A stretch of 60,034 nt of DNA, taken from the NCBI GenBank assembly GCA_016935815.1, contig JAFGQH010000057.1, positions 1-60,034 on the forward strand, in the 5' to 3' direction. This DNA is from Bacilli bacterium (GTDB lineage: Bacteria; Bacillota_I; Bacilli_A; Izemoplasmatales; Hujiaoplasmataceae). Both the position numbers and the translations under genes were made by a program. The notes beneath the pieces are model-generated. The model saw nothing but the letters and a program-made list of their open reading frames with translations. It had not been told where the DNA came from and did not search any database. Of the stretch, positions 46,004 to 54,305 are shown piece by piece (position 1 is the stretch's first letter; every line of letters begins with the position of its first letter).

Positions 46004-47256
46004 GCATTTACATTGTTATAGGAATATTTGATAATCTGATAGATGACATCCTTCGGAATATCGCCGTAATTATTGGCTTTGAACCAGAGTTCGTCTCTTG
46101 TACTCTTGTTCTTTGAAATCGTCGGATATTTGATAATCAAGCGGATTCCTTTTTCCAAATCGTATTTGAATGCCATGCGGTAGTAATTGCCGAAATTCAT
46201 CAATACGAGGAACGGTTTGCGGTCGACATAGAAAGTGATCCGGTCATCGTCCAATTTGGTTACTACATTTGGCATTTCTCGGATCGATTGGACCAAATCA
46301 TCAAAGGTCGGTTCCAACGGTTTGAACATCTTTGGCTTTTCAATGTAATATTCGATCGAATTCGCCTGGTTGGCAGGTGCCGTTGTTTTGGAGAATTCTG
46401 GATCGACATGAACATCTTCATAGATCATGTTGGTTGGATCGATATTTGCTTCCGAAGAAACGATGGTTTGTTGGTTTGAAACGATCATGGTCTTGTGACC
46501 ATCTTTTGTAGCGATGGTTTTCTTGCCTTGTTCCCTCTTGACATTTTTGGATTGAGATTGAGGTTGTTTCTTCGGTTGAGCAGAAGATCCCTCTCTGATT
46601 TCTTCGATTTCTTCTTCGAGTTCTTCGATTTCCTCATTTTTCTTGGAATGCAAAGAACTGATAATCAGATGAACCACATAAAGAAGAATACTAAGTGCTG
46701 CGACTCCTACCAAGTAGAAAGTCGAGAATGCTGAGTAATTCGTCAATTTATAGTTGAAGAACCAATATGTCAGATATCCCATCACAGCTGCCATTTCCAC
46801 CAACAAGATGAAATGGGCGATACGTTTCCCGTTGGATTCTTCTTTGAAATGAGTTCCGAACACGTGTGCAAAGATAATCAGATTCAAAGCGATGAGTCCA
46901 AAGAAACCGACAATCAGAAGATTAGTCGTATTGCTCGCCTGTGCATAGATGTAATAGTTGATCAATCCACCGAAGACAGTGATTGCGATGATGAACGTGT
47001 AAAGTGGTATGAATGCTGCTCTTGCCGTATTACGACTTACAAATCCGTTGTTTCGATATTCACTGTTCGCGAGGACCAGATAGACAATTCCGATGAGTAT
47101 AGCAAGAACGCCAATCCCACCTTTGATATACATTTCATATGTCGCAGACACGGTTACCGGAATGTACCATTGACCAAGGTCATTCCATGGAACGGCTGCG
47201 AGAGAAATGAGCAAAATAGATATTAAAATAAGGAAATTACCCAGAAACTTTTTCAT
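46000..47256 (-). CDS. uncharacterised membrane protein with a soluble C-terminal domain
   Basis: 418 residues. About six hydrophobic segments occupy residues 5-200 (FLILISILLISLAAVPW, GGIGVLAILIGIVYLVLA, others). A strongly acidic coiled stretch EEIEELEEEIEEIREG follows at about 210, then a Gln/Lys/Ser-rich linker. The final 110 residues look folded, with alternating strands (ITFYVDRKPFLVLMNFGNYYRMAFKYDL), loosely like YjbR/MmcQ-type domains, but I am not sure. A consensus TTGACA-17-TATAAT promoter drives it. It is divergent from a tetR gene, which may regulate it. Confidence 0.8.
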   Translation of the reverse strand: MKKFLGNFLILISILLISLAAVPWNDLGQWYIPVTVSATYEMYIKGGIGVLAILIGIVYLVLANSEYRNNGFVSRNTARAAFIPLYTFIIAITVFGGLINYYIYAQASNTTNLLIVGFFGLIALNLIIFAHVFGTHFKEESNGKRIAHFILLVEMAAVMGYLTYWFFNYKLTNYSAFSTFYLVGVAALSILLYVVHLIISSLHSKKNEEIEELEEEIEEIREGSSAQPKKQPQSQSKNVKREQGKKTIATKDGHKTMIVSNQQTIVSSEANIDPTNMIYEDVHVDPEFSKTTAPANQANSIEYYIEKPKMFKPLEPTFDDLVQSIREMPNVVTKLDDDRITFYVDRKPFLVLMNFGNYYRMAFKYDLEKGIRLIIKYPTISKNKSTRDELWFKANNYGDIPKDVIYQIIKYSYNNVNA

Positions 47257-47287
47257 TCAATTCACCCTCTAACCTGTATATATAAAA

Positions 47288-47316
47288 ATTATAACCAATT
47301 AACCTATCTATGTCAA
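47288..47316 (-). promoter_or_regulatory. consensus promoter of the membrane protein
   Basis: Minus strand TTGACA, 17 bases, TATAAT: perfect hexamers. Confidence 0.88.
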
Positions 47317-47375
47317 CAAAGCAAACTGTTTTTAGCCTTGGAATTCCGCCAAAATATAAGAGATATGAAATGAAA

Positions 47376-47394
47376 TGTGACACGATATGTCGCA
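47376..47394. promoter_or_regulatory. candidate TetR operator
   Basis: TGTGACACGATATGTCGCA is an imperfect palindrome, TG-N-GACA-N5-TGTC-N-CA. It lies between the divergent promoters of the membrane protein and tetR. Confidence 0.5.
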
Positions 47395-47440
47395 AAAGCA
47401 GTAAATTATTCCTTTTTTCTGTTTTTTTTAATCAATATAA

Positions 47441-47469
47441 TTGTAATTCGCAGTACCCTAATATATAAT
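47441..47469 (+). promoter_or_regulatory. tetR promoter
   Basis: TTGTAA, 17 bases, TATAAT, 54 bases before the tetR ATG. Confidence 0.8.
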
Positions 47470-47523
47470 GAAAACAGAGATATGATATGTTTATTACAAT
47501 TTAATGGAAAAAGGAGGTTTATT

Positions 47524-48096
47524 ATGCAAGTCTTAAAAGAATCAGTTAGAAATGCGATCGTGGAAGGCGCAATTGCGGAATTCTTCCACAATGGTTTTCA
47601 AAAGGCGAACATGAGAAGAATTGCTGACAACGCCAACATCACTGTTGGAAACATCTATCGTTATTACAAGAACAAAGAAGAGTTGTTTAACGAGATTCTA
47701 CTTCCTGCTGAACGCGCGATCGATGATCTGGAAAGTTTCGACAAGAAACTCCACGTCACCAGAATCGATAGTGAAGAAGATGTCAACCAATTGGTTCAAT
47801 ACGTAATCAATGTCTTAAAGCCTTATACTCGTGAAGTCTTCATCATGATTTACAACTCAGAAGGAACCCATTACCAAAAGGTAAAAGCACAACTTGAGAA
47901 GCTGGTTGTTGACAAAGTCAACAGTTTCTATCCAAGACAATTCGACAGATATCTGTTGACCGTTTTGGCACAAAGTTTTGTTCAAGCAGTATTCCATGTA
48001 TTCAAAGAAAACGTGAACAACATCCGCAAGATCCAAGAGTACATTTCTCAACTGGTTGTCTATTTCTTCCGCGATATGGACAAGAGAATGTTCTAA
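47524..48096 (+). CDS. TetR/AcrR family transcriptional regulator
   Basis: 190 residues. The N-terminal helix-turn-helix is MRRIADNANITVGNIYRYYKNKEELFNEIL, standard for TetR. The ligand and dimer domain follows. The track adds 49 codons upstream; ATG at 47524 with AAAGGAGG is the start. Possible targets are its own promoter and the divergent membrane protein gene, given the palindrome between them. The acyl-CoA ligase gene on the other side is convergent, so its promoter is far away. Confidence 0.93.
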   Translation: MQVLKESVRNAIVEGAIAEFFHNGFQKANMRRIADNANITVGNIYRYYKNKEELFNEILLPAERAIDDLESFDKKLHVTRIDSEEDVNQLVQYVINVLKPYTREVFIMIYNSEGTHYQKVKAQLEKLVVDKVNSFYPRQFDRYLLTVLAQSFVQAVFHVFKENVNNIRKIQEYISQLVVYFFRDMDKRMF

Positions 48097-48120
48097 GAAA
48101 CAAGAAACAAACATGACAAG

Positions 48121-48163
48121 AAAAAAGTCATACCAGAAATCACTTCTGTTATGACTTTTTTTT
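48121..48163. terminator. bidirectional terminator between tetR and the acyl-CoA ligase
   Basis: AAAAAAGTCATA / TATGACTTTTTTTT with an inner CAGAA/TTCTG stem. Confidence 0.88.
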
Positions 48164-48165
48164 AT

Positions 48166-49776
48166 CTACATTTTTTCAAGTTCCAAGACATTTGTCTTGC
48201 CAATGATCGTTTTCGGTAAGGATTCCAATACGACGATTTCAGCTGGTTCTGCATAGATTCCCAGGTTATCTTTGATGAGTTTTTTGATTTCTTCCTTTTT
48301 AAGTGGTTGTTTTCCTGGGACCCATACTAGGAATAATTTAACTTTCGATCCTTTCAGTTCGTCGGGAACACCGATGGCTGCCACTTCTTGTACGGATTCC
48401 TGATCCATAAGAAGATTCTCGATTTCAGAAGGTAACACTGGCATTCCTGACACTTTTATGATTCGTTTCAGACGCTGTTTGAAATGAACGTAACCCTCTT
48501 CATCTAAAAATCCCAGATCTCCTGTTTTGACCCAAGATTTGCCATTTAATTCGACAATGGTCGATTGGGTTGCTTCTGAATCGTTGCGATAACCATTCAT
48601 CATAGTTGACCCCGACACCACGATTTCACCAGGTTGATTGAGCAGTAGGAATTCATTTGTTTTTAGATCGACAATCTGAACTTCTAGTTCCGGCAACGGT
48701 TTTCCAACCGTACCATCTTTGTTATCGCTTAAGGTATTGACAGAACAAACAGTCACTACTTCTGTTAAGCCATAGCCTTCCAAAAGTCTGGCTTCGGAAT
48801 AATAGTATTCCATCACTTCGTTAAACCGATTCTTCAAGTCCTGTGCAACATAGTCCCCTCCGACAAATGCTTGTAGGATGTTCTTTACGGAACGGGAACG
48901 GAATTCCTTATGCCGCAGTAACGCTTCAAACAAAGAAGGTACTCCTATGATGAAATTGATCTGGTTGCTTTCTATCAGAGCGACCGCTTCGTCAGCGTCA
49001 AACTTAGGCATCAATGTATCCACTCCACCAAACATGACCATCGAATGGATTCCCATGCAAAGCCCAAAGCCGTGGAACATCGGCAACACTGCCAACATAT
49101 GTTTGTCTTCAAACTCCTTCAAGCCCAATATATATTCGGTTTTGCTGGAAAGAAAATTGATCGCATAATTCGATAATTCAATGGTTTTCGGTTCTCCCGA
49201 AGTTCCCCCGCTATGTAAAAGGAATGCGGTCTTTTTCGGATCGATCTTTTTGACTTTCACTTCTTCATCTTTGTAAAGATCAACAAGATAAAGAACTTGC
49301 TTACTTGGTTTTATCGCTTTCAGTTTTTTGCGATGGATCAGACGGTATCCGAATTTCTTGATTCCTCCGAATTCGGTAACCGGCGTCACCAAAATAAATG
49401 TTTTGTCTTCTTCTTTCAACAACGCTTCGAAATGCTGGTAGAAGGTATCCAAGATAATCAAATGCTTGGATCCAGTTTGTTTCATAAATTTGGTCATCTG
49501 GATTACCGGTGTCAGCGGATGTACCATATGACAGACAACACCGATTTCATTCAACGCATAAAAAGAAAATATCGCTTCGAAGACATTCGGCATTGCCAAA
49601 GTGACAACATCACCAGCATTTAGTCCAAGGCTGATAAATCCAGCAGCCAGTTTGTTCACTTTGCCATCAAACTCGGAATACGTGATGTATTTCTTCATGA
49701 ACAACAATGCATTGGAGTTTGGATGTTTTTTGGCGGTATCATGCAACGCGCCATAAAGTGTTTGATTATAATTCAT
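48166..49776 (-). CDS. AMP-binding acyl-CoA synthetase/ligase
   Basis: A 536-residue member of the adenylate-forming superfamily. The P-loop HSGGTSGEPKTIELS is near 190. GYGLTEV near 340 is the A5-type motif, and KTGDLGFLDEEGYVHF near 410 is A7. The terminal LPKTIIGKTNVLELEKM carries the catalytic lysine. Substrate is likely a fatty or other carboxylic acid, to be activated as acyl-AMP and acyl-CoA. It begins nine bases after a DUF1624 membrane acyltransferase, so the ligase may supply the acyl donor. Ribosome site AGGGGG is clear. Confidence 0.9.
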   Translation of the reverse strand: MNYNQTLYGALHDTAKKHPNSNALLFMKKYITYSEFDGKVNKLAAGFISLGLNAGDVVTLAMPNVFEAIFSFYALNEIGVVCHMVHPLTPVIQMTKFMKQTGSKHLIILDTFYQHFEALLKEEDKTFILVTPVTEFGGIKKFGYRLIHRKKLKAIKPSKQVLYLVDLYKDEEVKVKKIDPKKTAFLLHSGGTSGEPKTIELSNYAINFLSSKTEYILGLKEFEDKHMLAVLPMFHGFGLCMGIHSMVMFGGVDTLMPKFDADEAVALIESNQINFIIGVPSLFEALLRHKEFRSRSVKNILQAFVGGDYVAQDLKNRFNEVMEYYYSEARLLEGYGLTEVVTVCSVNTLSDNKDGTVGKPLPELEVQIVDLKTNEFLLLNQPGEIVVSGSTMMNGYRNDSEATQSTIVELNGKSWVKTGDLGFLDEEGYVHFKQRLKRIIKVSGMPVLPSEIENLLMDQESVQEVAAIGVPDELKGSKVKLFLVWVPGKQPLKKEEIKKLIKDNLGIYAEPAEIVVLESLPKTIIGKTNVLELEKM

Positions 49777-49785
49777 AATTTCCCC

Positions 49786-50643
49786 CTAGAAACGATACCC
49801 GAAAAGGTATCCGATAATAAATATGATTGCGAATAAAATGAATTGATGAGTGACAAAAACCCATAATGAATTCCGTCCGGTAAACAAAACCGGATTCTTC
49901 GGTGACATCTTGACGCTTGGAATCAAAGAAACACGATTTGCATAGAACTGCCGTCCGATAACCGTACCGATCATGATCATACCGGAATATGGAAACAATC
50001 CGAAATAATCAGCGCCATAGGCTCTCGTACCATACAACAATCCTGGAATGTCTTCCCAACGAATTGTACTTATATAACGAAGTTGCCAGAAATGGGATTG
50101 AATTCCCATGATGATGATAAACGTACCCACCAAAAGAATGAACCAGTCATAATATCTAGCCCAAGCCGTTTTGGGATCGGCTTTGATTCCAACCTTTTGA
50201 AACAACCAAGATAAAAACGATGGAAGACTCCAAAGCAACCAAGTCAGGAAGATGCTGACACCAAACATATGGATGACTCCAAAGATGATGAAAGTATTCA
50301 TTCCGGTAAACTCTTCAATCAAATAGGTTATGATTGAAATCAATGCAGCTACCCCCATCAGTTTCAATGAACGAGCCAGATTCGATTTGGAGAAGGTAAA
50401 ACTGATTCCCGAAACGATTAGAAAGACGGAAACAAAAAAGAAGTGTCCGTAGAAACGCAATGTAGAGTTCCAGTAAAGTTCCGCCAACTGGTTCAACCAG
50501 ACGAACCCGGAACGATTCAATTCATCAAAATTGTTGAAATAACTGTCCATGTCCTTCAAATCATACATCAAATGATCGAAGACCATCATCAGAATCGCAA
50601 ATCCTCTTGCAAAATCCAGTTCCCAAATACGTTTCTGTTTCAT
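49786..50643 (-). CDS. DUF1624/HGSNAT-like membrane acyltransferase
   Basis: 285 residues with about seven hydrophobic helices. The start IWELDFARGFAILMMVFDHLMYDL has the Arg and His of the heparan-alpha-glucosaminide N-acetyltransferase catalytic domain (DUF1624). Such proteins transfer acyl groups across the membrane to sugars. The acceptor here is unknown; envelope glycans or glycolipids are plausible. It is the first gene of a pair with the acyl-CoA ligase. FTGRNSLWVFVTHQFILF near the C-terminus is also typical of the family. Confidence 0.85.
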   Translation of the reverse strand: MKQKRIWELDFARGFAILMMVFDHLMYDLKDMDSYFNNFDELNRSGFVWLNQLAELYWNSTLRFYGHFFFVSVFLIVSGISFTFSKSNLARSLKLMGVAALISIITYLIEEFTGMNTFIIFGVIHMFGVSIFLTWLLWSLPSFLSWLFQKVGIKADPKTAWARYYDWFILLVGTFIIIMGIQSHFWQLRYISTIRWEDIPGLLYGTRAYGADYFGLFPYSGMIMIGTVIGRQFYANRVSLIPSVKMSPKNPVLFTGRNSLWVFVTHQFILFAIIFIIGYLFGYRF

Positions 50644-50671
50644 CTATCTACCTCAACTATAATTCCTTATT

Positions 50672-50680
50672 ATTATATCA
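50672..50680 (-). promoter_or_regulatory. extended -10 promoter of the DUF1624 gene
   Basis: Minus strand TGATATAAT, about 30 bases before the ATG. A run of ten T lies just upstream on the plus strand and may act as an UP-like A-tract. Confidence 0.55.
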
Positions 50681-50775
50681 TAAGATTTTTTTTTTGTATT
50701 TGCAACCAATAAAAAACCTTTTGAATCCGTATATTATGTGAAATCAAGCTTCCATCATAGAAAATGGCTGAATTA

Positions 50776-50784
50776 TGTTATAAT
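50776..50784 (+). promoter_or_regulatory. extended -10 promoter of the ECF sigma gene
   Basis: TGTTATAAT 20 bases before the ATG. This is a housekeeping-type promoter, not an obvious ECF-type one, so autoregulation is not visible. Confidence 0.5.
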
Positions 50785-50803
50785 ATTCCTCGGAGTGATA
50801 TCA

Positions 50804-51322
50804 ATGGTAGATTATGACAACTATGTCGATTTATTAATCGAAAAAGATAATGAAGCCTTTCAAGTGATCTATGAGAATACGAGAAAAGGTGTCTTTTCTA
50901 TGATTATCTCGATTGTCGGCAATAAAGCAGCAACCGAAGACCTCATGCAAGATACTTACATGAAGATGATCGAAAAGATTCATCAATACAAACGCGGCAG
51001 AAATTTCTATGCTTGGCTCTTGCAAATCGCAAAGAATACGGCACTTGATTACTACCGCAAAGAAAAACGGATGAATGTCTACGATCCACAAGAAAAAGAA
51101 TATATGTTCGATAGCGAATACACCGAAACGGATGATTATGCCGTATTGGATATGGTGAAATCTTTGGATGAAGAAGAAAAACAAATCGTGCTTCTTCGAG
51201 TCGTATCGGATATGAAATTCAAAGACATCGCCAAAGCGATTGCCAAACCCCTTGGAACGGTGTTGTGGATTTATAATAAAGCAATCAAGAAGTTACAAGA
51301 CGAAACCATTGGAAAGGAGTGA
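50804..51322 (+). CDS. ECF-type RNA polymerase sigma factor
   Basis: 172 residues. Region 2 is EAFQVIYENTRKGVFSMIISIVGNKAATEDLMQDTYMKM, then FYAWLLQIAKNTALDYYRK (region 2.3-2.4). After a short acidic linker, region 4 contains EEKQIVLLRVVSDMKFKDIAKAI and GTVLWIYNKAIKKL. Regions 1 and 3 are absent, as in ECF factors. ATG at 50804 with GGAGTGAT is chosen; the track adds 22 codons. The next gene starts four bases later and is likely its anti-sigma factor. Target genes cannot be read from the window. Confidence 0.93.
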   Translation: MVDYDNYVDLLIEKDNEAFQVIYENTRKGVFSMIISIVGNKAATEDLMQDTYMKMIEKIHQYKRGRNFYAWLLQIAKNTALDYYRKEKRMNVYDPQEKEYMFDSEYTETDDYAVLDMVKSLDEEEKQIVLLRVVSDMKFKDIAKAIAKPLGTVLWIYNKAIKKLQDETIGKE

Positions 51323-51326
51323 TACG

Positions 51327-52583
51327 ATGAACAAAAAAGATATGCTTGCCAGAATCAAACAAGCGGCGTTGGAAGAGATGCCAGATGTCAGAAACAGAAT
51401 CGACATCAATCAGATCAATATCGAACCGAAACCGGAAACCATACGGAAGCCACTGAGTCTTCGCAAGGCATTCTCGTACACTTTCGCTTCCATATTTATC
51501 CTAGCAACCTTTGTCATCGGATGGAATTTCATCAATCTAGGAACGGATTCGACTCCACTCGAATCCGATGCGGAAATCGTAGGTTTCCAAACCGTCTCCG
51601 CAGCCGCATTGCTGGATTCCTTCTCGCTTACAGCATTATCCGAGACCACGACTACAGATTCGGTACTTCTACTGTCCGACAGCACAACGACAGAAGCCAA
51701 ATACGATCCTGTCTTAGATGAAATAGGTCTGATCAACAACTACCTCAACATGGCTGAAACCGTGTTGGTGGAAGATGGACAATATCTCTATGAAACCATC
51801 GAATCCGATATGTCCGCATATGCTTACGCTTTCCGATACAACGGAAGTGATCTATCCGGAAATCTGATTACCTATACTGGTTACTACAACATCGTTGAAG
51901 TCGATGGTGTCCAAACCGAACAAGGTATTCTGATTCATGAGACTACCCAATTCCAATACGAAACCAAAACCAGCGGTACCGGAGACCAACTCCGCTACTA
52001 CTACCAGATTCGCGTGAATTCGGAAAACTATATTGAGGTAACAAATAACAGCACAACGGACTCTCAGACCTTTGCTTACAAGCTCTACCAAAACAGTCAA
52101 TTACAAAACCAGAGTGAAGTTACATTGATCAAACAACGAACCAATCTTCAAGCGATGATGCAAATCACAAATCAAACCGGCGACGAAATCGGTTTGGCCG
52201 TCCAAAGAGAAGTCTCTGAGACCCAGCAATTCCGAGTCAACTACGATATCATGAAAGCCGGTGTCGACACAAGTGGTGAATTCACTGTCAGTTTAGAATA
52301 CAACAGCTCAACACAAACCTACGGCTACAAATACGTTATAAACGGTACTGTTGTCAATGAGAATCGCGGACACAAAGGCGGTAGAGCAGCTACAGACGAT
52401 GATTTCACACCAGGAAACAATTCACAAAGTCCGTTTGTCACAACGGCTAGTGTAACGACTGAGCAGGACACCACAATCCCAGGTTCCGGTTCCAATTCGG
52501 GAACAAGACAAGGCAATGGAACTCCGCAAGGCAATCAAAACAGCAACGATATCGTGATACAAACCACAGCAAGCAATTTGTAA
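51327..52583 (+). CDS. membrane-anchored candidate anti-sigma factor with extracellular domain
   Basis: 418 residues, no family recognised. A cytoplasmic N-terminus of about 48 residues (MNKKDMLARIKQAALEEMPD) could bind the sigma factor. One membrane helix spans about 49-70 (FSYTFASIFILATFVIGWNF). The outside part has a Thr/Ser-rich stretch (ALSETTTTDSVLLLSDSTTTE), then about 200 residues of beta-rich, Tyr/Thr/Gln-rich sequence with repeats resembling lipoprotein-type folds. The tail is low-complexity Gly/Asn/Gln/Thr. AAAGGAGTGAT precedes the ATG, and the gene ends at a terminator. Position, topology and length of the cytoplasmic piece support the anti-sigma role. Confidence 0.75.
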   Translation: MNKKDMLARIKQAALEEMPDVRNRIDINQINIEPKPETIRKPLSLRKAFSYTFASIFILATFVIGWNFINLGTDSTPLESDAEIVGFQTVSAAALLDSFSLTALSETTTTDSVLLLSDSTTTEAKYDPVLDEIGLINNYLNMAETVLVEDGQYLYETIESDMSAYAYAFRYNGSDLSGNLITYTGYYNIVEVDGVQTEQGILIHETTQFQYETKTSGTGDQLRYYYQIRVNSENYIEVTNNSTTDSQTFAYKLYQNSQLQNQSEVTLIKQRTNLQAMMQITNQTGDEIGLAVQREVSETQQFRVNYDIMKAGVDTSGEFTVSLEYNSSTQTYGYKYVINGTVVNENRGHKGGRAATDDDFTPGNNSQSPFVTTASVTTEQDTTIPGSGSNSGTRQGNGTPQGNQNSNDIVIQTTASNL

Positions 52584-52599
52584 GATAAATGGATCAAAC

Positions 52600-52627
52600 G
52601 AAGAAGGTGAGATTTCACCTTCTTTTT
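52600..52627 (+). terminator. intrinsic terminator of the sigma/anti-sigma operon
   Basis: AGAAGGTGA-GATT-TCACCTTCT followed by TTTT. Confidence 0.88.
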
Positions 52628-52637
52628 CATGTTTAAT

Positions 52638-52665
52638 TTTACATTTTGATTTCTTATGCTATAAT
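52638..52665 (+). promoter_or_regulatory. promoter of the GGDEF gene
   Basis: TTTACA, 16 bases, TATAAT, with TGC directly before the -10 (extended). Confidence 0.75.
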
Positions 52666-52687
52666 GAAGTCAAATGGGGGGGTTCAG

Positions 52688-54274
52688 ATGGACGGAAAAT
52701 GGGGTATCCCAATGAGCATTCCATTGTATGACTTTTTCGAAGGCTATGAATGCAAAGAGGAATCCGGTTTCGTTGTTTTCTTTGAAGATGGAACCATCTT
52801 TTCATTTAACAGTTCATTTCCAAAGATAATGGAAATTGACAAAGATATCCTTCTGCATTCCAATGTGAAGGATTTATTTTCATGGCAAGAAGGAATTCTC
52901 GAAACAGTGTTGAATGGAGATACCATCAAAGAAAGCTTCTTGGATGCTGGAAAGTTTTTGCAGGTTTACATTGGACCGATGCATTGTCAAGACGACAGAG
53001 TAAAGGGCTTCATTGTGGTATCTGATAAAACGGAGATACAAACCTATATTAATGATTTGCGAGAGAGTTTGGATAATTTCAAAGAATTAATCAATCATTT
53101 TCATATTGGCTTAGCTGTCTTCGATGACTCAAGCAATCTCATCGAAGCCAACGATATTTTTTGCGAAAATCTAGGCTATACTCAAGAAGAAGTCGTTCGT
53201 TTGAATGCGAGGGATTTCATCTATGATTATGATAATCGTACAAAATCCCAAAAGCGGGATGTAAATAAAATCATCTTCTTTGGTCAAGACAATCAACACA
53301 TTCACAAAAATGGGACTTTGATTCCCATCAAAGGATATGCTTCCATACGAGAAATCGCCGGAAAAAGAATTGCAGTCTGCCTTTACGAGAACATCGAAGA
53401 GATCAAGAAATCTTCCGCTCGTTTAGAACAAAGCGAAACAATGTTGCAAAACTTCATCAGCAACTCTTCGGATGTTGTACTTGTTCTTGACAATAATCTG
53501 CAAATCTTCTACATTTCACCAAACACCAAGAAGGTCTTTGGCTACAACAAAAGCATTCCCAAAGCCGAAATCGCGAAACGCTACTTCCCTTTAAAAGACA
53601 AACAATTCCTTGCCTTCATTCGTGCAAGTATGAGGACGAAAGAAAGTGCAACGGAGTTCGAATACATCATCAAGCAAAAGAACAACATTATTAAAACCTA
53701 TTCGGTTCGAACATCAACCGTGACATTCAATCAAAAAATGATTATCTGTTACATCCGCGATGTCACAAAAGATAAAAAATACATTGAAGAACTGAAAATA
53801 CTGAGTTTCACAGACCAGTTGACAAAACTGCACAATCGCCAGTACATGGAAGAACAACTCTTCGAACTGCGAAAAAGCGAGAACTATCCTATCAGCATCA
53901 TCTCAGCGGACTTGGACGGACTCAAAGAAGTCAACGACTCCTTAGGGCATCAAGCTGGAGATGAATTGTTGAGACGATTCGCTGCGATTCTAAAAGAATC
54001 ACACGATAAAGATGAGGAGATTTTCCGAATCGGTGGTGACGAATTCATCATCATTGCGACGAATACCGATGAGAAAGCTGCCGAAACATTGGTTCATCAC
54101 ATCAATCACCGAATCACCAGTCACAATTCTTTACCGAGTTCTCTTCTCAAAATTTCTGTTTCCATCGGATTCTCGACATCCTTGGAAAGTTCATCCAATC
54201 TGTCCACGATGTTGGCACTCGCCGACAAGGAGATGTATCGGGTCAAGAATCTCAAGAAAAACAATCAAACATAA
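52688..54274 (+). CDS. PAS-PAS-GGDEF protein, probable diguanylate cyclase
   Basis: 528 residues. An N-terminal PAS-like part (20-120) precedes two clearer PAS domains: INHFHIGLAVFDDSSNLIEANDIF near 135 and SDVVLVLDNNLQIFYISPNTKKVFGY near 270. The C-terminal GGDEF domain has FTDQLTKLHNRQYMEE, SADLDGLKEVNDSLGHQAGDELL and the signature IGGDEFIII. The active-site loop is intact, so c-di-GMP synthesis is expected. The RxxD inhibitory site five residues before GGDEF is absent (HDKD there). No signal peptide or membrane helix is seen, so it is cytosolic. ATG at 52688 with GGGGGG is used; the track adds 14 codons. Confidence 0.92.
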   Translation: MDGKWGIPMSIPLYDFFEGYECKEESGFVVFFEDGTIFSFNSSFPKIMEIDKDILLHSNVKDLFSWQEGILETVLNGDTIKESFLDAGKFLQVYIGPMHCQDDRVKGFIVVSDKTEIQTYINDLRESLDNFKELINHFHIGLAVFDDSSNLIEANDIFCENLGYTQEEVVRLNARDFIYDYDNRTKSQKRDVNKIIFFGQDNQHIHKNGTLIPIKGYASIREIAGKRIAVCLYENIEEIKKSSARLEQSETMLQNFISNSSDVVLVLDNNLQIFYISPNTKKVFGYNKSIPKAEIAKRYFPLKDKQFLAFIRASMRTKESATEFEYIIKQKNNIIKTYSVRTSTVTFNQKMIICYIRDVTKDKKYIEELKILSFTDQLTKLHNRQYMEEQLFELRKSENYPISIISADLDGLKEVNDSLGHQAGDELLRRFAAILKESHDKDEEIFRIGGDEFIIIATNTDEKAAETLVHHINHRITSHNSLPSSLLKISVSIGFSTSLESSSNLSTMLALADKEMYRVKNLKKNNQT

Positions 54275-54298
54275 AAAATACCGCAATCGCGGTATTTT
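54275..54298. terminator. bidirectional terminator between the GGDEF and HAAS genes
   Basis: AAAATACCGC-AATC-GCGGTATTTT with a T-run CTTTTTATT on the plus side and A-run on the other. Confidence 0.88.
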
Positions 54299-54305
54299 CT
54301 TTTTA

